A stretch of DNA of 34,493 nt from Negativicutes bacterium (lineage in GTDB: Bacteria; Bacillota_C; Negativicutes; Sporomusales_B; JARLHX01): NCBI GenBank assembly GCA_031292015.1, contig JARLHY010000117.1, positions 1 through 34,493 on the forward strand, read 5' to 3'. This document shows positions 16,005 through 23,894 of this stretch, piece after piece; within the stretch, counting starts at the first letter, position 1, and each line of letters opens with the position of its first letter. Position numbers and translations under genes: made by a program. A model generated the notes under the pieces. The model saw only the letters and a list, made by a program, of their open reading frames with translations, had not been told where the DNA came from and ran no database searches.

Positions 16005-17234
16005 TCAGCCCCGTGGCGGAATAAAAAGACGTACAAGGTTGTCACAGACCAGTTCAAAGCTTTCGACCTTCGTGTATTCGTCAGGGCAGTGACTTTTGCC
16101 GCCGACACTGGGCATGAAAATCATCGCCGTGTCGGTGACCTCGGCAAAGGCCTTGGCATCATGCCCGGCCCAACTGAACAACTCCGTCGAATTCGGTATG
16201 TTCAGCGACCGGTAGCTGTCAAGCAGCCGCTCGGAGAACAATTTTACCGGGGTGTAGATTTCCTTGGCAAGCCGCACCTTGAGACCGTATTTTTCCTGAA
16301 GAGTCATGGCATATTCCTTGACCTCATCCGCGATGCGCCGGGCCAGGGCGTCCTCGTCGGCCCGGTAGTCGACAACAAGCGACGCCAGCCCGGAGATGAC
16401 GTTATGGATATTGGGATAATTGGCTAAGCGTCCGACCGTCGTAACAGCCCTGCCGCTGTGAGTCTGCCCGATATCCCAGACCTTCAGGAGCAGGTCGGCC
16501 GCGCCGACCATTGCGTCCCGGCGGCCCTTCATGACCGTGGGACCGGCATGGTCAGCCTCGCCTTCGATTTCAAAGAACAGGCGCCCGATACCGACGATAC
16601 CCTGCACGATCCCTGCATCACAGCCGCCGGCTTCCAGTACTCCCCCCTGCTCCACATGCACTTCGATAAAACGGCTGTAATAGTCCCTGGCCCAACCGGC
16701 ATCGATCCCAAAGGGCCTGCCTGCGAAGATACCGCTCTCTTCTCTGAGTACTTCCAGGTTCTTCCCCTCGGCATTCTTGTACGACAGCATCTCGTCGACA
16801 CCCATGTCGCCGGTCATAAAGCGCGCACCGAAATACCCTTTCTGGCAGATCAGTCCCTCTTCATCCGCGGTTGCCAGAATTTCCACCGGATACTCCGGAA
16901 TCACGGCATTTTCGTACAGCATGGAAACCAGTTCGAGCCCGGCGACAACCCCGGCAACTCCGTCATAAGCTCCGGCGTTAAATACACTGTCGATATGCGA
17001 ACCGACTGCCACCGGTTTTTCGCTGCTGTTTCCCGGGTTATAGCGGCCGATCAGGTTTCCGAATGTATCCATCCGAACAGTCATCCCCATGGCTTCCATT
17101 TCCCGGCGCAGGTATGTCACCGCCTCCACCCAGGCCTGCGAATAAGTCGGGCGGGTAATCCTGCCCGGTTCTTCGGTAAAGCCGGCAATGCAGCGAAGCC
17201 TTTTCTCTATTCTGTCTGGATTCGATTTGATCAC
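16005..17234 (-). CDS. M20-family N-carbamoyl amino acid/allantoate-type amidohydrolase
   Basis: Zinc amidohydrolase of 409 residues in the AllC/HyuC/beta-ureidopropionase group, which removes a carbamoyl group as ammonia and CO2. The two-metal site is complete: His80 in GSHIDS, Asp91, the acidic pair Glu125/Glu126 in ADEEG, His193 in EVHVEQG and His382 in GKSHCPDEY. Start is GTG 17234 with GAGGAG 8 bases upstream. It would act on the ring-opened product of the amidohydrolase at 11201-12565. Family members differ in substrate (allantoate, N-carbamoyl-L-amino acids, N-carbamoyl-beta-alanine), and the sequence alone does not choose among them. Confidence 0.9.
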   Translation of the reverse strand: MIKSNPDRIEKRLRCIAGFTEEPGRITRPTYSQAWVEAVTYLRREMEAMGMTVRMDTFGNLIGRYNPGNSSEKPVAVGSHIDSVFNAGAYDGVAGVVAGLELVSMLYENAVIPEYPVEILATADEEGLICQKGYFGARFMTGDMGVDEMLSYKNAEGKNLEVLREESGIFAGRPFGIDAGWARDYYSRFIEVHVEQGGVLEAGGCDAGIVQGIVGIGRLFFEIEGEADHAGPTVMKGRRDAMVGAADLLLKVWDIGQTHSGRAVTTVGRLANYPNIHNVISGLASLVVDYRADEDALARRIADEVKEYAMTLQEKYGLKVRLAKEIYTPVKLFSERLLDSYRSLNIPNSTELFSWAGHDAKAFAEVTDTAMIFMPSVGGKSHCPDEYTKVESFELVCDNLVRLFIPPRG

Positions 17235-17273
17235 AGCGATGTCTCCTCTTTTAACAATATAGCTACCAGGTTC

Positions 17274-17855
17274 TTACTCCCGCGCCAGCCTATTGTCGAT
17301 GAAATCGCGGAACTCTTTGAGAATCTGTTCATTGGATTTGTCGCGGTCGTCCATGGCCAGTCCATAGACGAAGGGAAGCTTCAGGTGCCGGGCGGCGACT
17401 TCCGCCGTTAATTCCTCGATAAAGATCCCCGGCTGATTGACAAGGGTCCGCGGCACTTCCTTGGGGCGCCCGCCCCAGTCCTCGCAATAGCTCGACAGGC
17501 TGCTGCCGCAGCTGGGCGAACCGTCACAGGTCAGAACGGCAATCACTTCATAGGCCACTTTCTCGTAATTTTCCAGATAATCGGCCATCGGACCGGCCAA
17601 CTGCCGGCAAAACCGCCGATAGCCCACGTTGTCATAAAGGTTACGGCTGTTCCACCAGCGCTGGTTGCCCATATACAGCGTTTCGGGGCAAGGCATCTGG
17701 ATAACCCCCAGGCCGAAGTCATCCAGTATCCGAATGACTTCGGAAAACATCCCCGGATAGCGGGCAAACTCCCGGACTTTGTTATTGGCGTTTAACAGGC
17801 AGTTTGCCACAAAGATTACTTTTTTGCCCCGCGCGTCCTCTTGGTGCAGCGACAT
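17274..17855 (-). CDS. TudS/DUF523-related putative Fe-S desulfidase
   Basis: Protein of 193 residues, started at ATG 17855 because GGGGG lies 7 bases upstream; an in-frame ATG at 17894 has no site. It carries three spaced cysteine motifs of the DUF523/TudS group: Cys19 in VANCLLN, Cys56 in MPCPE and Cys110/Cys116 in TCDGSPSCG. Characterised TudS binds a [4Fe-4S] cluster through three cysteines and removes sulfur from 2-thiouracil. This protein appears to be a divergent TudS-related type (the group named after CD3072), whose function I do not know. Its place between an importer and cyclic-ureide enzymes makes desulfuration of a thiolated ring an attractive role. Confidence 0.8.
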   Translation of the reverse strand: MSLHQEDARGKKVIFVANCLLNANNKVREFARYPGMFSEVIRILDDFGLGVIQMPCPETLYMGNQRWWNSRNLYDNVGYRRFCRQLAGPMADYLENYEKVAYEVIAVLTCDGSPSCGSSLSSYCEDWGGRPKEVPRTLVNQPGIFIEELTAEVAARHLKLPFVYGLAMDDRDKSNEQILKEFRDFIDNRLARE

Positions 17856-17924
17856 AACATGACCCCCAATCGCTTGGAAAAACCGTGTAAACACTTTCGG
17901 TGGCCTCTATCAGGCCGCAAAAAA

Positions 17925-17966
17925 GGATGGGCTATAGAGAACAGGTCCCTGCCGCACGGCCCATCC
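17925..17966 (-). terminator. Intra-cluster terminator between binding protein and tudS-like gene
   Basis: Minus-strand hairpin with 8-bp perfect arms (GGATGGGC/GCCCATCC) followed at once by TTTTTT. It starts 26 bases after the lipoprotein stop. No clear promoter follows it, so it probably acts as a leaky terminator lowering expression of the catabolic genes relative to the transporter. Confidence 0.75.
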
Positions 17967-17992
17967 GCAATTGTACCCTGTACCGAATTTCC

Positions 17993-19039
17993 CTACTTCA
18001 ACGCCTTGGAAGCCTGCTCCCACGGCTGCGTGTCATACACTTTGGCCGGCACACTCTTTATCACCTTGTATTTTAGAGCTAAATCCTCTGTAGCTTTGAT
18101 ACTCTTTTCATCAAGATAGAGCATTTTCTGGACATCGGCCCCATTCGGCGCGACAAGCTTGGCCACTTCTTTGGCTGTGCTCAGCTGATGCTCCTTGTTG
18201 TTGCTTGCGGCATCCAGGTACTTCCACACCATTTCGGTTGCCGCGGCCGGATCTTTGCAGGCATCGGCCCAGCCCCGCATCGTGGCCTTCATGAACTTGG
18301 CGGCAACCTCCTTGTTTTTCGCCAGCCACTCGGTGTTGACGATAAGGCAGTCTTCCAGCATTCCTGTTCCTTCTTTTTCAAGGTCGATGACATTGATATC
18401 CTCCGGTTTGAGACCGTACTCCAGCAATACGAGATATTCGTTATAGGTATGGGCGGAAGCCACGTCGTATGAACCGTTAAGGAAGGCCCCCATCGAATTG
18501 TCCTGTTTTATGATGGTGAGATCTTTATTCTTGTCCAAACCGTACTTGTCAAGCAGGGCATAGACGGGAAATTCCGCGTTGCCCAGCCAGGCACCGACTT
18601 TTTTGCCGGCGAGGTCTTTAGGAGTTACAACTCCCTTCTCTTTTTTTGAAATCAGCAGGAAGGAGCTCTTCTGAAAGATTTGACCGACCTCCACTACCGG
18701 GTGTCCCTGTTCGATAAACGGCAGGATGGCATAAAGATTTGCCAGGCCGAATTCGGCCGCCCCCACCGAGACCTGGTTGGTAGGCACGAGATCCGGTCCG
18801 CCGGGGATAATCTCGACATCAAGGCCCTCTTCTTTGTAGTAACCCTTTTCCTTAGCGAAATAAAAGCCCATAAACTGCGCGTTGGGCAGCCACTTGAGCT
18901 GCAGGCGGACCTTGGTCAGGCCGCCGGCGTTGCCTGCCCCCTCCTTGGTGGAGCTCTTGGAGTCGCCACAGCCTGTCATAACACCTGTCAGCATCAAGAT
19001 AGTCAACAGTAAGCCGATCCATTTCATCGTTTTTTTCAT
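17993..19039 (-). CDS. ABC transporter substrate-binding lipoprotein, NMT1/ThiY type
   Basis: Protein of 348 residues from ATG 19039 (GGAG 7 bases upstream; ATG 19045 would be too close to it). A signal peptide ends in the lipobox LTGVMTGC, so it is anchored outside the membrane. The NMT1/THI5-like fold starts with VRLQLKWLPNAQFMGFYFAKEKGYY and includes PGGPDLVPTNQVSVGAAEFGLA, typical of ThiY (thiamine pyrimidine precursor) and RibY (riboflavin) binding proteins. These bind flat heterocycles, which suits a pyrimidine- or ureide-like ligand here. Two permeases and an ATPase precede it. No TPP riboswitch is visible, which argues against plain thiamine uptake. Confidence 0.92.
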   Translation of the reverse strand: MKKTMKWIGLLLTILMLTGVMTGCGDSKSSTKEGAGNAGGLTKVRLQLKWLPNAQFMGFYFAKEKGYYKEEGLDVEIIPGGPDLVPTNQVSVGAAEFGLANLYAILPFIEQGHPVVEVGQIFQKSSFLLISKKEKGVVTPKDLAGKKVGAWLGNAEFPVYALLDKYGLDKNKDLTIIKQDNSMGAFLNGSYDVASAHTYNEYLVLLEYGLKPEDINVIDLEKEGTGMLEDCLIVNTEWLAKNKEVAAKFMKATMRGWADACKDPAAATEMVWKYLDAASNNKEHQLSTAKEVAKLVAPNGADVQKMLYLDEKSIKATEDLALKYKVIKSVPAKVYDTQPWEQASKALK

Positions 19040-19065
19040 GTTCATTCTCCTCTACGATTTCGTAT

Positions 19066-19836
19066 TTATCTCTGGGAAACGTGCCATTTGATAGCGTAAC
19101 ACTCAACCACCGATACAACGCCGTACATCAGGATGCCGCAGATGGCCGAATCTACGATATAGGCCCACCCGAGACTCATCTGGGACAGCTTCAATACGGT
19201 GGAAAGCTCGAAACCGATTCCATGATGGGATACGAAAAATTCGCTGATAATGGCCGCCATCAGTCCGACGGTGGTGTTGATTTTCATCGCGGTCATCACA
19301 TTCGGAATGCAGTTTGGCAGGCGAAGCTTCAAAAAAATCGTTTTCTTGTCTGCGGCGTAGGAATTCATCAAATCCAGCGAGAAGGGCCGGAAGACCGACA
19401 GCCCGCGATAGGAGTTGATTGCCATCGGCGCCATTGTGAACATGGCCACCACCGCCGTTTTCGACCCCATGTCCATCCCGAACCAGTTGTTCATGATTGG
19501 CGCCATGGCGATCATCGGAACTGCGTTGAACGCCGTCACCAGCGTCAGTCCCCCGCCCCCCCGCTTGGGAAAAACCGTTGTCGTCACCGCAAGGATGAAG
19601 CCGGCGCAGGAGCCGAGCAAAATACCGGTCAGGGCTTCCATCATCGTATATTTGGTGTGCAGCATAATCACATCGAAGTTTTCGAAAAGCGCGGCGACAA
19701 TTTCGTTCGGCAGCGGCAGCTGGTAGCGCCTTAACCCCAACAGAGCATGGAAGCCTCCCTTTTGCCAGAACAGGATCACCAATATGCCGAAGGCCACAGC
19801 GATAAGAAGATTGGCCAGATTCTTCCTCTTCCCCAT
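19066..19836 (-). CDS. ABC transporter permease (second)
   Basis: Inner-membrane permease of 256 residues, BPD_transp_1 type, with about six membrane helices and the cytoplasmic coupling loop near SYAADKKTIFLKLRLPNCIP (EAA-like). Start ATG 19836 overlaps the previous permease stop (TGATG), a sign of tight coupling. It forms a heterodimeric channel with the product of 19836-20636. The family is that of SsuC/TauC/ThiX-type importers. Confidence 0.93.
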   Translation of the reverse strand: MGKRKNLANLLIAVAFGILVILFWQKGGFHALLGLRRYQLPLPNEIVAALFENFDVIMLHTKYTMMEALTGILLGSCAGFILAVTTTVFPKRGGGGLTLVTAFNAVPMIAMAPIMNNWFGMDMGSKTAVVAMFTMAPMAINSYRGLSVFRPFSLDLMNSYAADKKTIFLKLRLPNCIPNVMTAMKINTTVGLMAAIISEFFVSHHGIGFELSTVLKLSQMSLGWAYIVDSAICGILMYGVVSVVECYAIKWHVSQR

Positions 19837-20636
19837 CAGCTGTCACCCTCTTGGCCAGAGGCCTTTTCCCATGGAATCAGCCGGCTTTCAAGAAGATCGA
19901 TGACGAAGTAGCCGAAAATACCCAGCAGCGCCGCCGTAAGCACCGACGCCCAGAATATCAGGGCACTGCTTGCTCCATAATACAGGGAATTGAGGATCTT
20001 GATGCCGATACCCTCGTTGGCGCCGAACATCTCCACCAAAATCGCGGCCGTGATGGCCGACGGCGCGGAAATCTTGAGCCCGGCGAACAGATGCGGCAGC
20101 GATGCCGGGATCATAAGCTTGCAGTAGGTGTCGACTTTGTTGGCGGCGTAGGAATGGATAAGATCGATTTTGTCTTTGTCCACACTCTTGAGGCCGCTGT
20201 ACATATTGACCGCCACCGGAAAAAAGGTGATGAAGGCCGAGAGTATGATGCGGGCCGCGTCCTGATTTTTCACGATGGAGTACACAATCGGCGCCAGCGC
20301 CAGCACTGGAATCATCCGTAAAACGATCAGATACGGGGAAAGCATTGTGCCGACAAATTCCGCCAGATCCATGACAATGGCCACTCCCACGCCGAGTACG
20401 GCGCCGATCAGAAAACCGGCGAACGCCCGGGACAGAGTACTCATGGCGTCAGAGAACAGGGAACCGAAGTTTGTCAGAAAGCTTCCAACCACCTGATGAA
20501 AGTACGGAAGTTTTTGCAGATGCATGTTGTCATGCAGGACATTCGGCAAAAACCACGCTCCGCTTTCCCACAGCAGGATAATCGCCGCGACCCAGATCAA
20601 TGTCGCGATTTGTTTGTCTCTGCTCAGCGTCTCCAT
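19836..20636 (-). CDS. ABC transporter permease (first)
   Basis: Inner-membrane permease of 266 residues with the same fold as its partner and the EAA-like loop SYAANKVDTYCKLMIPASLP. Start ATG 20636 shares a base with the ATPase stop codon (TGATG), and GGGGG lies upstream; upstream in-frame codons give a seven-residue extension without support. Having two different permease genes in one importer is known among ThiY/RibY-like systems, while SsuABC usually uses one. Confidence 0.93.
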   Translation of the reverse strand: METLSRDKQIATLIWVAAIILLWESGAWFLPNVLHDNMHLQKLPYFHQVVGSFLTNFGSLFSDAMSTLSRAFAGFLIGAVLGVGVAIVMDLAEFVGTMLSPYLIVLRMIPVLALAPIVYSIVKNQDAARIILSAFITFFPVAVNMYSGLKSVDKDKIDLIHSYAANKVDTYCKLMIPASLPHLFAGLKISAPSAITAAILVEMFGANEGIGIKILNSLYYGASSALIFWASVLTAALLGIFGYFVIDLLESRLIPWEKASGQEGDS

Positions 20637-21412
20637 CACTGCACCCCCACAAAACATTTTCTGATCTTCGTCAGCAAAGCCATGAATTCCGGAGTATCGC
20701 GAATTTCATCCGTCCGCGGCCGGGGCAGATCAATGTCGACCACCGAGGCCAGAATTCCCGGATGCGGCGTCAGCACGCACACGCGGTCTGAGAGAAACAG
20801 GGCCTCCGAAATATTGTGCGTCACAAAAATGACGGTTTTGTTCGTCTTGCTCCAGATCCGGAGCAGGTCTTCCTGCAGCTTGTTGCGGGTGAACTCATCC
20901 AAGGCTGAAAATGGTTCGTCCATCAGGAGAATTTTCGGATTGATGGCAAGCGCCCGCGCAATGCCGACCCGTTGCTGCATGCCGCCGGAGAGCTGGTAGG
21001 GATAGCGGTCGGCAAAGTCATTCAACCCAACCAGTTCCAGCATTTCATCAGCCACCTTTTTCTGCTCCTCGCGGCTTTTTTTCATAATCTCCAGCGGCAG
21101 GCAAATATTGTCCCTGATGTTTCTCCAGTCGTACAGCACCGGACTCTGGAAAACCATGCCGTATTGCCTTGTTTTGCGCGCTTCCCGCGGGGTGAGACCA
21201 CTAATCGTGATTTGCCCCGAGGTCGGCTGCAAAAGATCGGCCACCAGCCGCAAAAGCGTCGTCTTGCCGCATCCGGAAGGTCCCAGCAAAGACACGAACT
21301 CACCGTCCCTGATATTCAGGTTCACGTTTTTCAGCGCGGTGATATCCTCACCGCCCTGCCCCCGATAAATCATGCTGACATTATCGATTTGCAACTTATA
21401 ATCGCAGCTCAT
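20636..21412 (-). CDS. ABC transporter ATP-binding protein
   Basis: ATPase of 258 residues of the nitrate/sulfonate/taurine/thiamine-precursor importer class. Walker A is GPSGCGKTT, the signature LSGGMQQR, Walker B ILLMDEPFSALD and the switch His is in FVTHN. Start ATG 21412 with AGGAGG upstream. First gene of the importer operon. A hairpin with a T-run ends only about 25 bases before the start codon, so its transcription must pass or escape that hairpin. Confidence 0.96.
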   Translation of the reverse strand: MSCDYKLQIDNVSMIYRGQGGEDITALKNVNLNIRDGEFVSLLGPSGCGKTTLLRLVADLLQPTSGQITISGLTPREARKTRQYGMVFQSPVLYDWRNIRDNICLPLEIMKKSREEQKKVADEMLELVGLNDFADRYPYQLSGGMQQRVGIARALAINPKILLMDEPFSALDEFTRNKLQEDLLRIWSKTNKTVIFVTHNISEALFLSDRVCVLTPHPGILASVVDIDLPRPRTDEIRDTPEFMALLTKIRKCFVGVQ

Positions 21413-21437
21413 GGGAAACCTCCTTACCTAATGAAAA

Positions 21438-21472
21438 AACGGCGAAACAGGCTTTTTGCCTATTGCGCCGTT
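21438..21472 (-). terminator. Terminator/attenuator just before the importer operon
   Basis: On the minus strand AACGGCG (21466-21472) pairs with CGCCGTT (21438-21444), with an inner AGGC/GCCT stem, followed by TTTTTTC. It comes 65 bases after the prpD-like stop. Only 25 bases remain before the ATPase ATG, which is too little for a separate promoter plus ribosome binding site. Confidence 0.75.
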
Positions 21473-21536
21473 GCAATCGCAGGATATCTGTCAACTCACA
21501 GTTTAAAGACCGCCTTCCGGGACTCAAGGTAAAAGA

Positions 21537-22925
21537 CTAATCCGCCGCATCATTCACCAGCCGCATCAATCCGGACATATCCTCCTGTTTATCAAGGTTT
21601 TCCACAAAGCGAATGATGTCTTCCGTTCTTTGCGGATCGCCGTAGATACGGTTGGCCAGCAGCCGGAACTTTTCCCGGACATCCGCAAACGTCACCGGGT
21701 TCCGCCAGTCGCCCCTCGGATCGTCGATCACGGCGACATATTTCTTCCCGTCTTTCATCGTCACTTCCACCGCACTGGAGTAATGCTCAGGATACCGGCG
21801 TTCAAACTCCGGATCTTCCACCACCTCCGTCACCAAGATCAACCGCTTGACCTGCTGATCATCTATGTATTTAACATCAAATTCATCCACCGTGACCTTG
21901 CCGTTTATAAAAGCGATGGCCGCCTGGTAAGGCATGCTGAACTGCAGGTCCACGACGTTTTGCGGCTTCCATTTTCGTTCTTCCGCCAACAGCCGCATCG
22001 TGTATTTGGAAGAGCGTATCCGAATCTTTTCGATTTCAGCCGGATTGGGATGATGGTCTGCAACAATTTGCAGGCAGGCGTCAAGGTGTCCGCCGGAATA
22101 GCGGCAGCAGGGATATACTTTTATACTGGATGAAGCAAAAACCCATTGCTCCCCGAGGCCGTCCAGAATGTATTTCGTGTCGAAATGATCAAGATACGAA
22201 TAGGCATGCAGCAAGCCATCCTTGCCTTCATAGATATCGGAAGGGCCGTCAAAACCCTTTTGCGCCATACGGGCGGCAATAATCGAATTCATCGCCGGAT
22301 GCCCGGCCTGAAGCCTTTTGGTGAATGAGCCCTCCGAGTTCCAGGCCATCAGGCCGGCGACCATGCTGCCCGCAATCCCCTGCGCATAAACCAGTTGCAG
22401 CGTATCAAGCCCCATCAGTTTTCCGGCGGTAACGGTAGCCCCCATTGTGCCGCAGGTGCTGGTGGGATGAAATCCCTGGTAATACATGTCCCCGAGATAA
22501 GCCGACCCCAGGCGGCACACCACTTCGTTGCCCAGCGAGGCGGCCTCAAGAAACCGCTTGCCACTCAACTTCTTGTACTCCGACAAAGCCAGGCCCACCG
22601 GATAAGTGGCCGGTGACGGATGGGCGTTCGATTCATTATGGTCATCCACGAAATCAAAGCCGTAGCACTGGATTGCATTGGCGAAAGCAGCGTTGGGCAA
22701 CGCGACTTTCTTAGCCGCACCCACGATCGTTCCCTCTTCCGGACCGCCGATTTCCCCCGCGATCTCTCTGGCAATCCGGCTTGTGATGATATTCCGGGTT
22801 CCCACCATGGAGGCAAGCACATCCAGGGTGAGCATCTTCGCATGATCTGCGGCGTAGGTCGGCAGGTCTTCGTATTTCAGGCCTACAGCCAGCCTGGCAA
22901 TTTCTTCCGCAATCGTCTTTTTCAT
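21537..22925 (-). CDS. MmgE/PrpD-family protein
   Basis: Protein of 462 residues starting at ATG 22925 with GGAGG 5 bases upstream (a GTG at 22937 lies too far up). It belongs to the MmgE/PrpD fold, whose members include 2-methylcitrate dehydratase, cis-aconitate decarboxylase and iminodisuccinate epimerase. Conserved pieces include the helical N-terminal core with DDHNESNAHPSPATYPVGLA and a later SSSIKVYPCCRYSGGHLDA segment, and its length is normal. These enzymes need no metal or cofactor and act on polycarboxylates by dehydration, decarboxylation or epimerisation. It sits between the regulator and importer genes and may act on a product of the cluster. The exact reaction is unknown. Confidence 0.9.
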   Translation of the reverse strand: MKKTIAEEIARLAVGLKYEDLPTYAADHAKMLTLDVLASMVGTRNIITSRIAREIAGEIGGPEEGTIVGAAKKVALPNAAFANAIQCYGFDFVDDHNESNAHPSPATYPVGLALSEYKKLSGKRFLEAASLGNEVVCRLGSAYLGDMYYQGFHPTSTCGTMGATVTAGKLMGLDTLQLVYAQGIAGSMVAGLMAWNSEGSFTKRLQAGHPAMNSIIAARMAQKGFDGPSDIYEGKDGLLHAYSYLDHFDTKYILDGLGEQWVFASSSIKVYPCCRYSGGHLDACLQIVADHHPNPAEIEKIRIRSSKYTMRLLAEERKWKPQNVVDLQFSMPYQAAIAFINGKVTVDEFDVKYIDDQQVKRLILVTEVVEDPEFERRYPEHYSSAVEVTMKDGKKYVAVIDDPRGDWRNPVTFADVREKFRLLANRIYGDPQRTEDIIRFVENLDKQEDMSGLMRLVNDAAD

Positions 22926-23116
22926 ATTTTCCTCCACCTGTTGATAATATTGCGCTGCTTTATCAAGAATGCATCAAGACGGTCGGACGGTCCTCTACAT
23001 TTAAGCATTTTGCGAATAAAACACTCCGGCCCAACAAATGAAAAATGGCGTGCAACAAGCTGTCGTATGCTCCGTTGCATCACCATTTTTCTAAATTATG
23101 CCGGATTGGGGGAAAT
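22926..23116. other. Leader region of the prpD-like gene with an imperfect inverted repeat
   Basis: No gene. At 23040-23091 GAAAAATGG and TGCAAC pair with GTTGCA and CCATTTTTC in a 15-bp interrupted stem. At 22941-22966 TTGATAA and TTATCAA form an inverted repeat with a 12-base spacer. I find no convincing -35/-10 pair, although this is where a promoter for the prpD-importer-catabolic genes would be expected. Confidence 0.5.
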
Positions 23117-23142
23117 AAAAAAAGGACATTTGTCCTTTTTTT
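23117..23142 (-). terminator. Terminator of the phosphorylase-regulator operon
   Basis: Perfect inverted repeat AAAAAAAGGACA-TT-TGTCCTTTTTTT, 40 bases after the CRP-family stop. The A-run/T-run form would work on either strand; here it ends the minus-strand operon. Confidence 0.85.
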
Positions 23143-23182
23143 CACACTCTGCAGGAAAAAATTTTGTCGGGAAAGGAAGATC

Positions 23183-23884
23183 TCATCTCATGTCAAAATC
23201 CCGCAGCATCATATATTGTTTTCCGGTAATCGTGATTTTCATCCCGCGCCGGCCGAGCATCCCCAGCTTTCTGAACTTGCTGATGCAGCGATCGACCGTT
23301 TTGACGCAAAAGCCGATTTCATCGGCAAGCTGACAACGCGGGATCTTCAGTTCACACACGCCGTCTTCCGCCTTATTCTCATAGTAGTTCGCAAAAAGAT
23401 AGGCCAGCCTGTTCTCGCCTGTCGCAAACAAGAACGCGCGGTCGCGGGAAACCTGGGACGCATTTTTAGTGATAATCTGAACCGTAACCTTGTATAGCGC
23501 CGCCGGACTCTTTTTCATCCATGACAAAAAATCGTTTTTGCTCAGATAAACAAATACGCAGCCGGTTTCACACATCACCGTAGCCCGATAATAGGGAAAA
23601 TCGGCCAGCACCTCGTTCTCGCCCAGTATCCCGGGAGCCGGCAGTTTGGCGAACGAATAGACGATACCGCTGGGCAGTTCCTTCACGATTCTTACTTCAC
23701 CGTCAATAAGTAAATATACGGCGTCCGCCGCTTCGCCCATGCGTATTACAGGAGTTTCCTTATGCCGCTCTGACAGGCGGCATTTTTGCAACAACTCTTC
23801 CGGCATTAAATCCAGCAGCTCGGATAGCCATTGACGCGTGCCTGCATTACGGGCCGCATCGGTGAACTTTTTCCTATTATCCAT
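23183..23884 (-). CDS. CRP/FNR-family transcriptional regulator
   Basis: Regulator of 233 residues from ATG 23884 (AGGAGG 5 bases upstream; an earlier in-frame start at 23926 would overlap the previous gene). An N-terminal cyclic-nucleotide-binding-type barrel (about 30-140, with YLLIDGEVRIVKE and GEN in PGILGENEVLA) is followed by a C-terminal Crp-type helix-turn-helix (PRCQLADEIGFCVKTVDRCISKF). It lacks the four N-terminal cysteines of FNR, so it is probably not an oxygen-sensing Fe-S protein. Cotranscribed with the phosphorylase, 10 bases apart. It is the only regulator in the cluster and most likely controls it. The effector is unknown. Confidence 0.92.
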   Translation of the reverse strand: MDNRKKFTDAARNAGTRQWLSELLDLMPEELLQKCRLSERHKETPVIRMGEAADAVYLLIDGEVRIVKELPSGIVYSFAKLPAPGILGENEVLADFPYYRATVMCETGCVFVYLSKNDFLSWMKKSPAALYKVTVQIITKNASQVSRDRAFLFATGENRLAYLFANYYENKAEDGVCELKIPRCQLADEIGFCVKTVDRCISKFRKLGMLGRRGMKITITGKQYMMLRDFDMR

Positions 23885-23894
23885 GTCTGCCTCC

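Noticed and set aside
9886..17234. Calling the cluster a plain allantoin pathway (allB, allC, allD)
   Set aside because: Families fit, but PreA, TudS-like and LarA have no role there, and no allantoin permease or ureidoglycolate/oxamate genes are seen. I therefore gave no all gene symbols.
19103..19846. A 247-codon minus-strand frame overlapping the second permease
   Set aside because: It is the same DNA in another frame; its product has no membrane segments, while the overlapping frame is a clear permease with coupled start and stop.
17993..21412. Thiamine-precursor importer under a TPP riboswitch
   Set aside because: The binding protein is ThiY-like, but I find no TPP riboswitch motif upstream and no thiamine gene nearby. 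The neighbours favour another heterocycle.
22941..22966. CRP or FNR binding site at TTGATAA-N12-TTATCAA
   Set aside because: The spacer is far from the 4-6 bases of FNR or CRP sites. I mention it only as an inverted repeat, not as an assigned operator.
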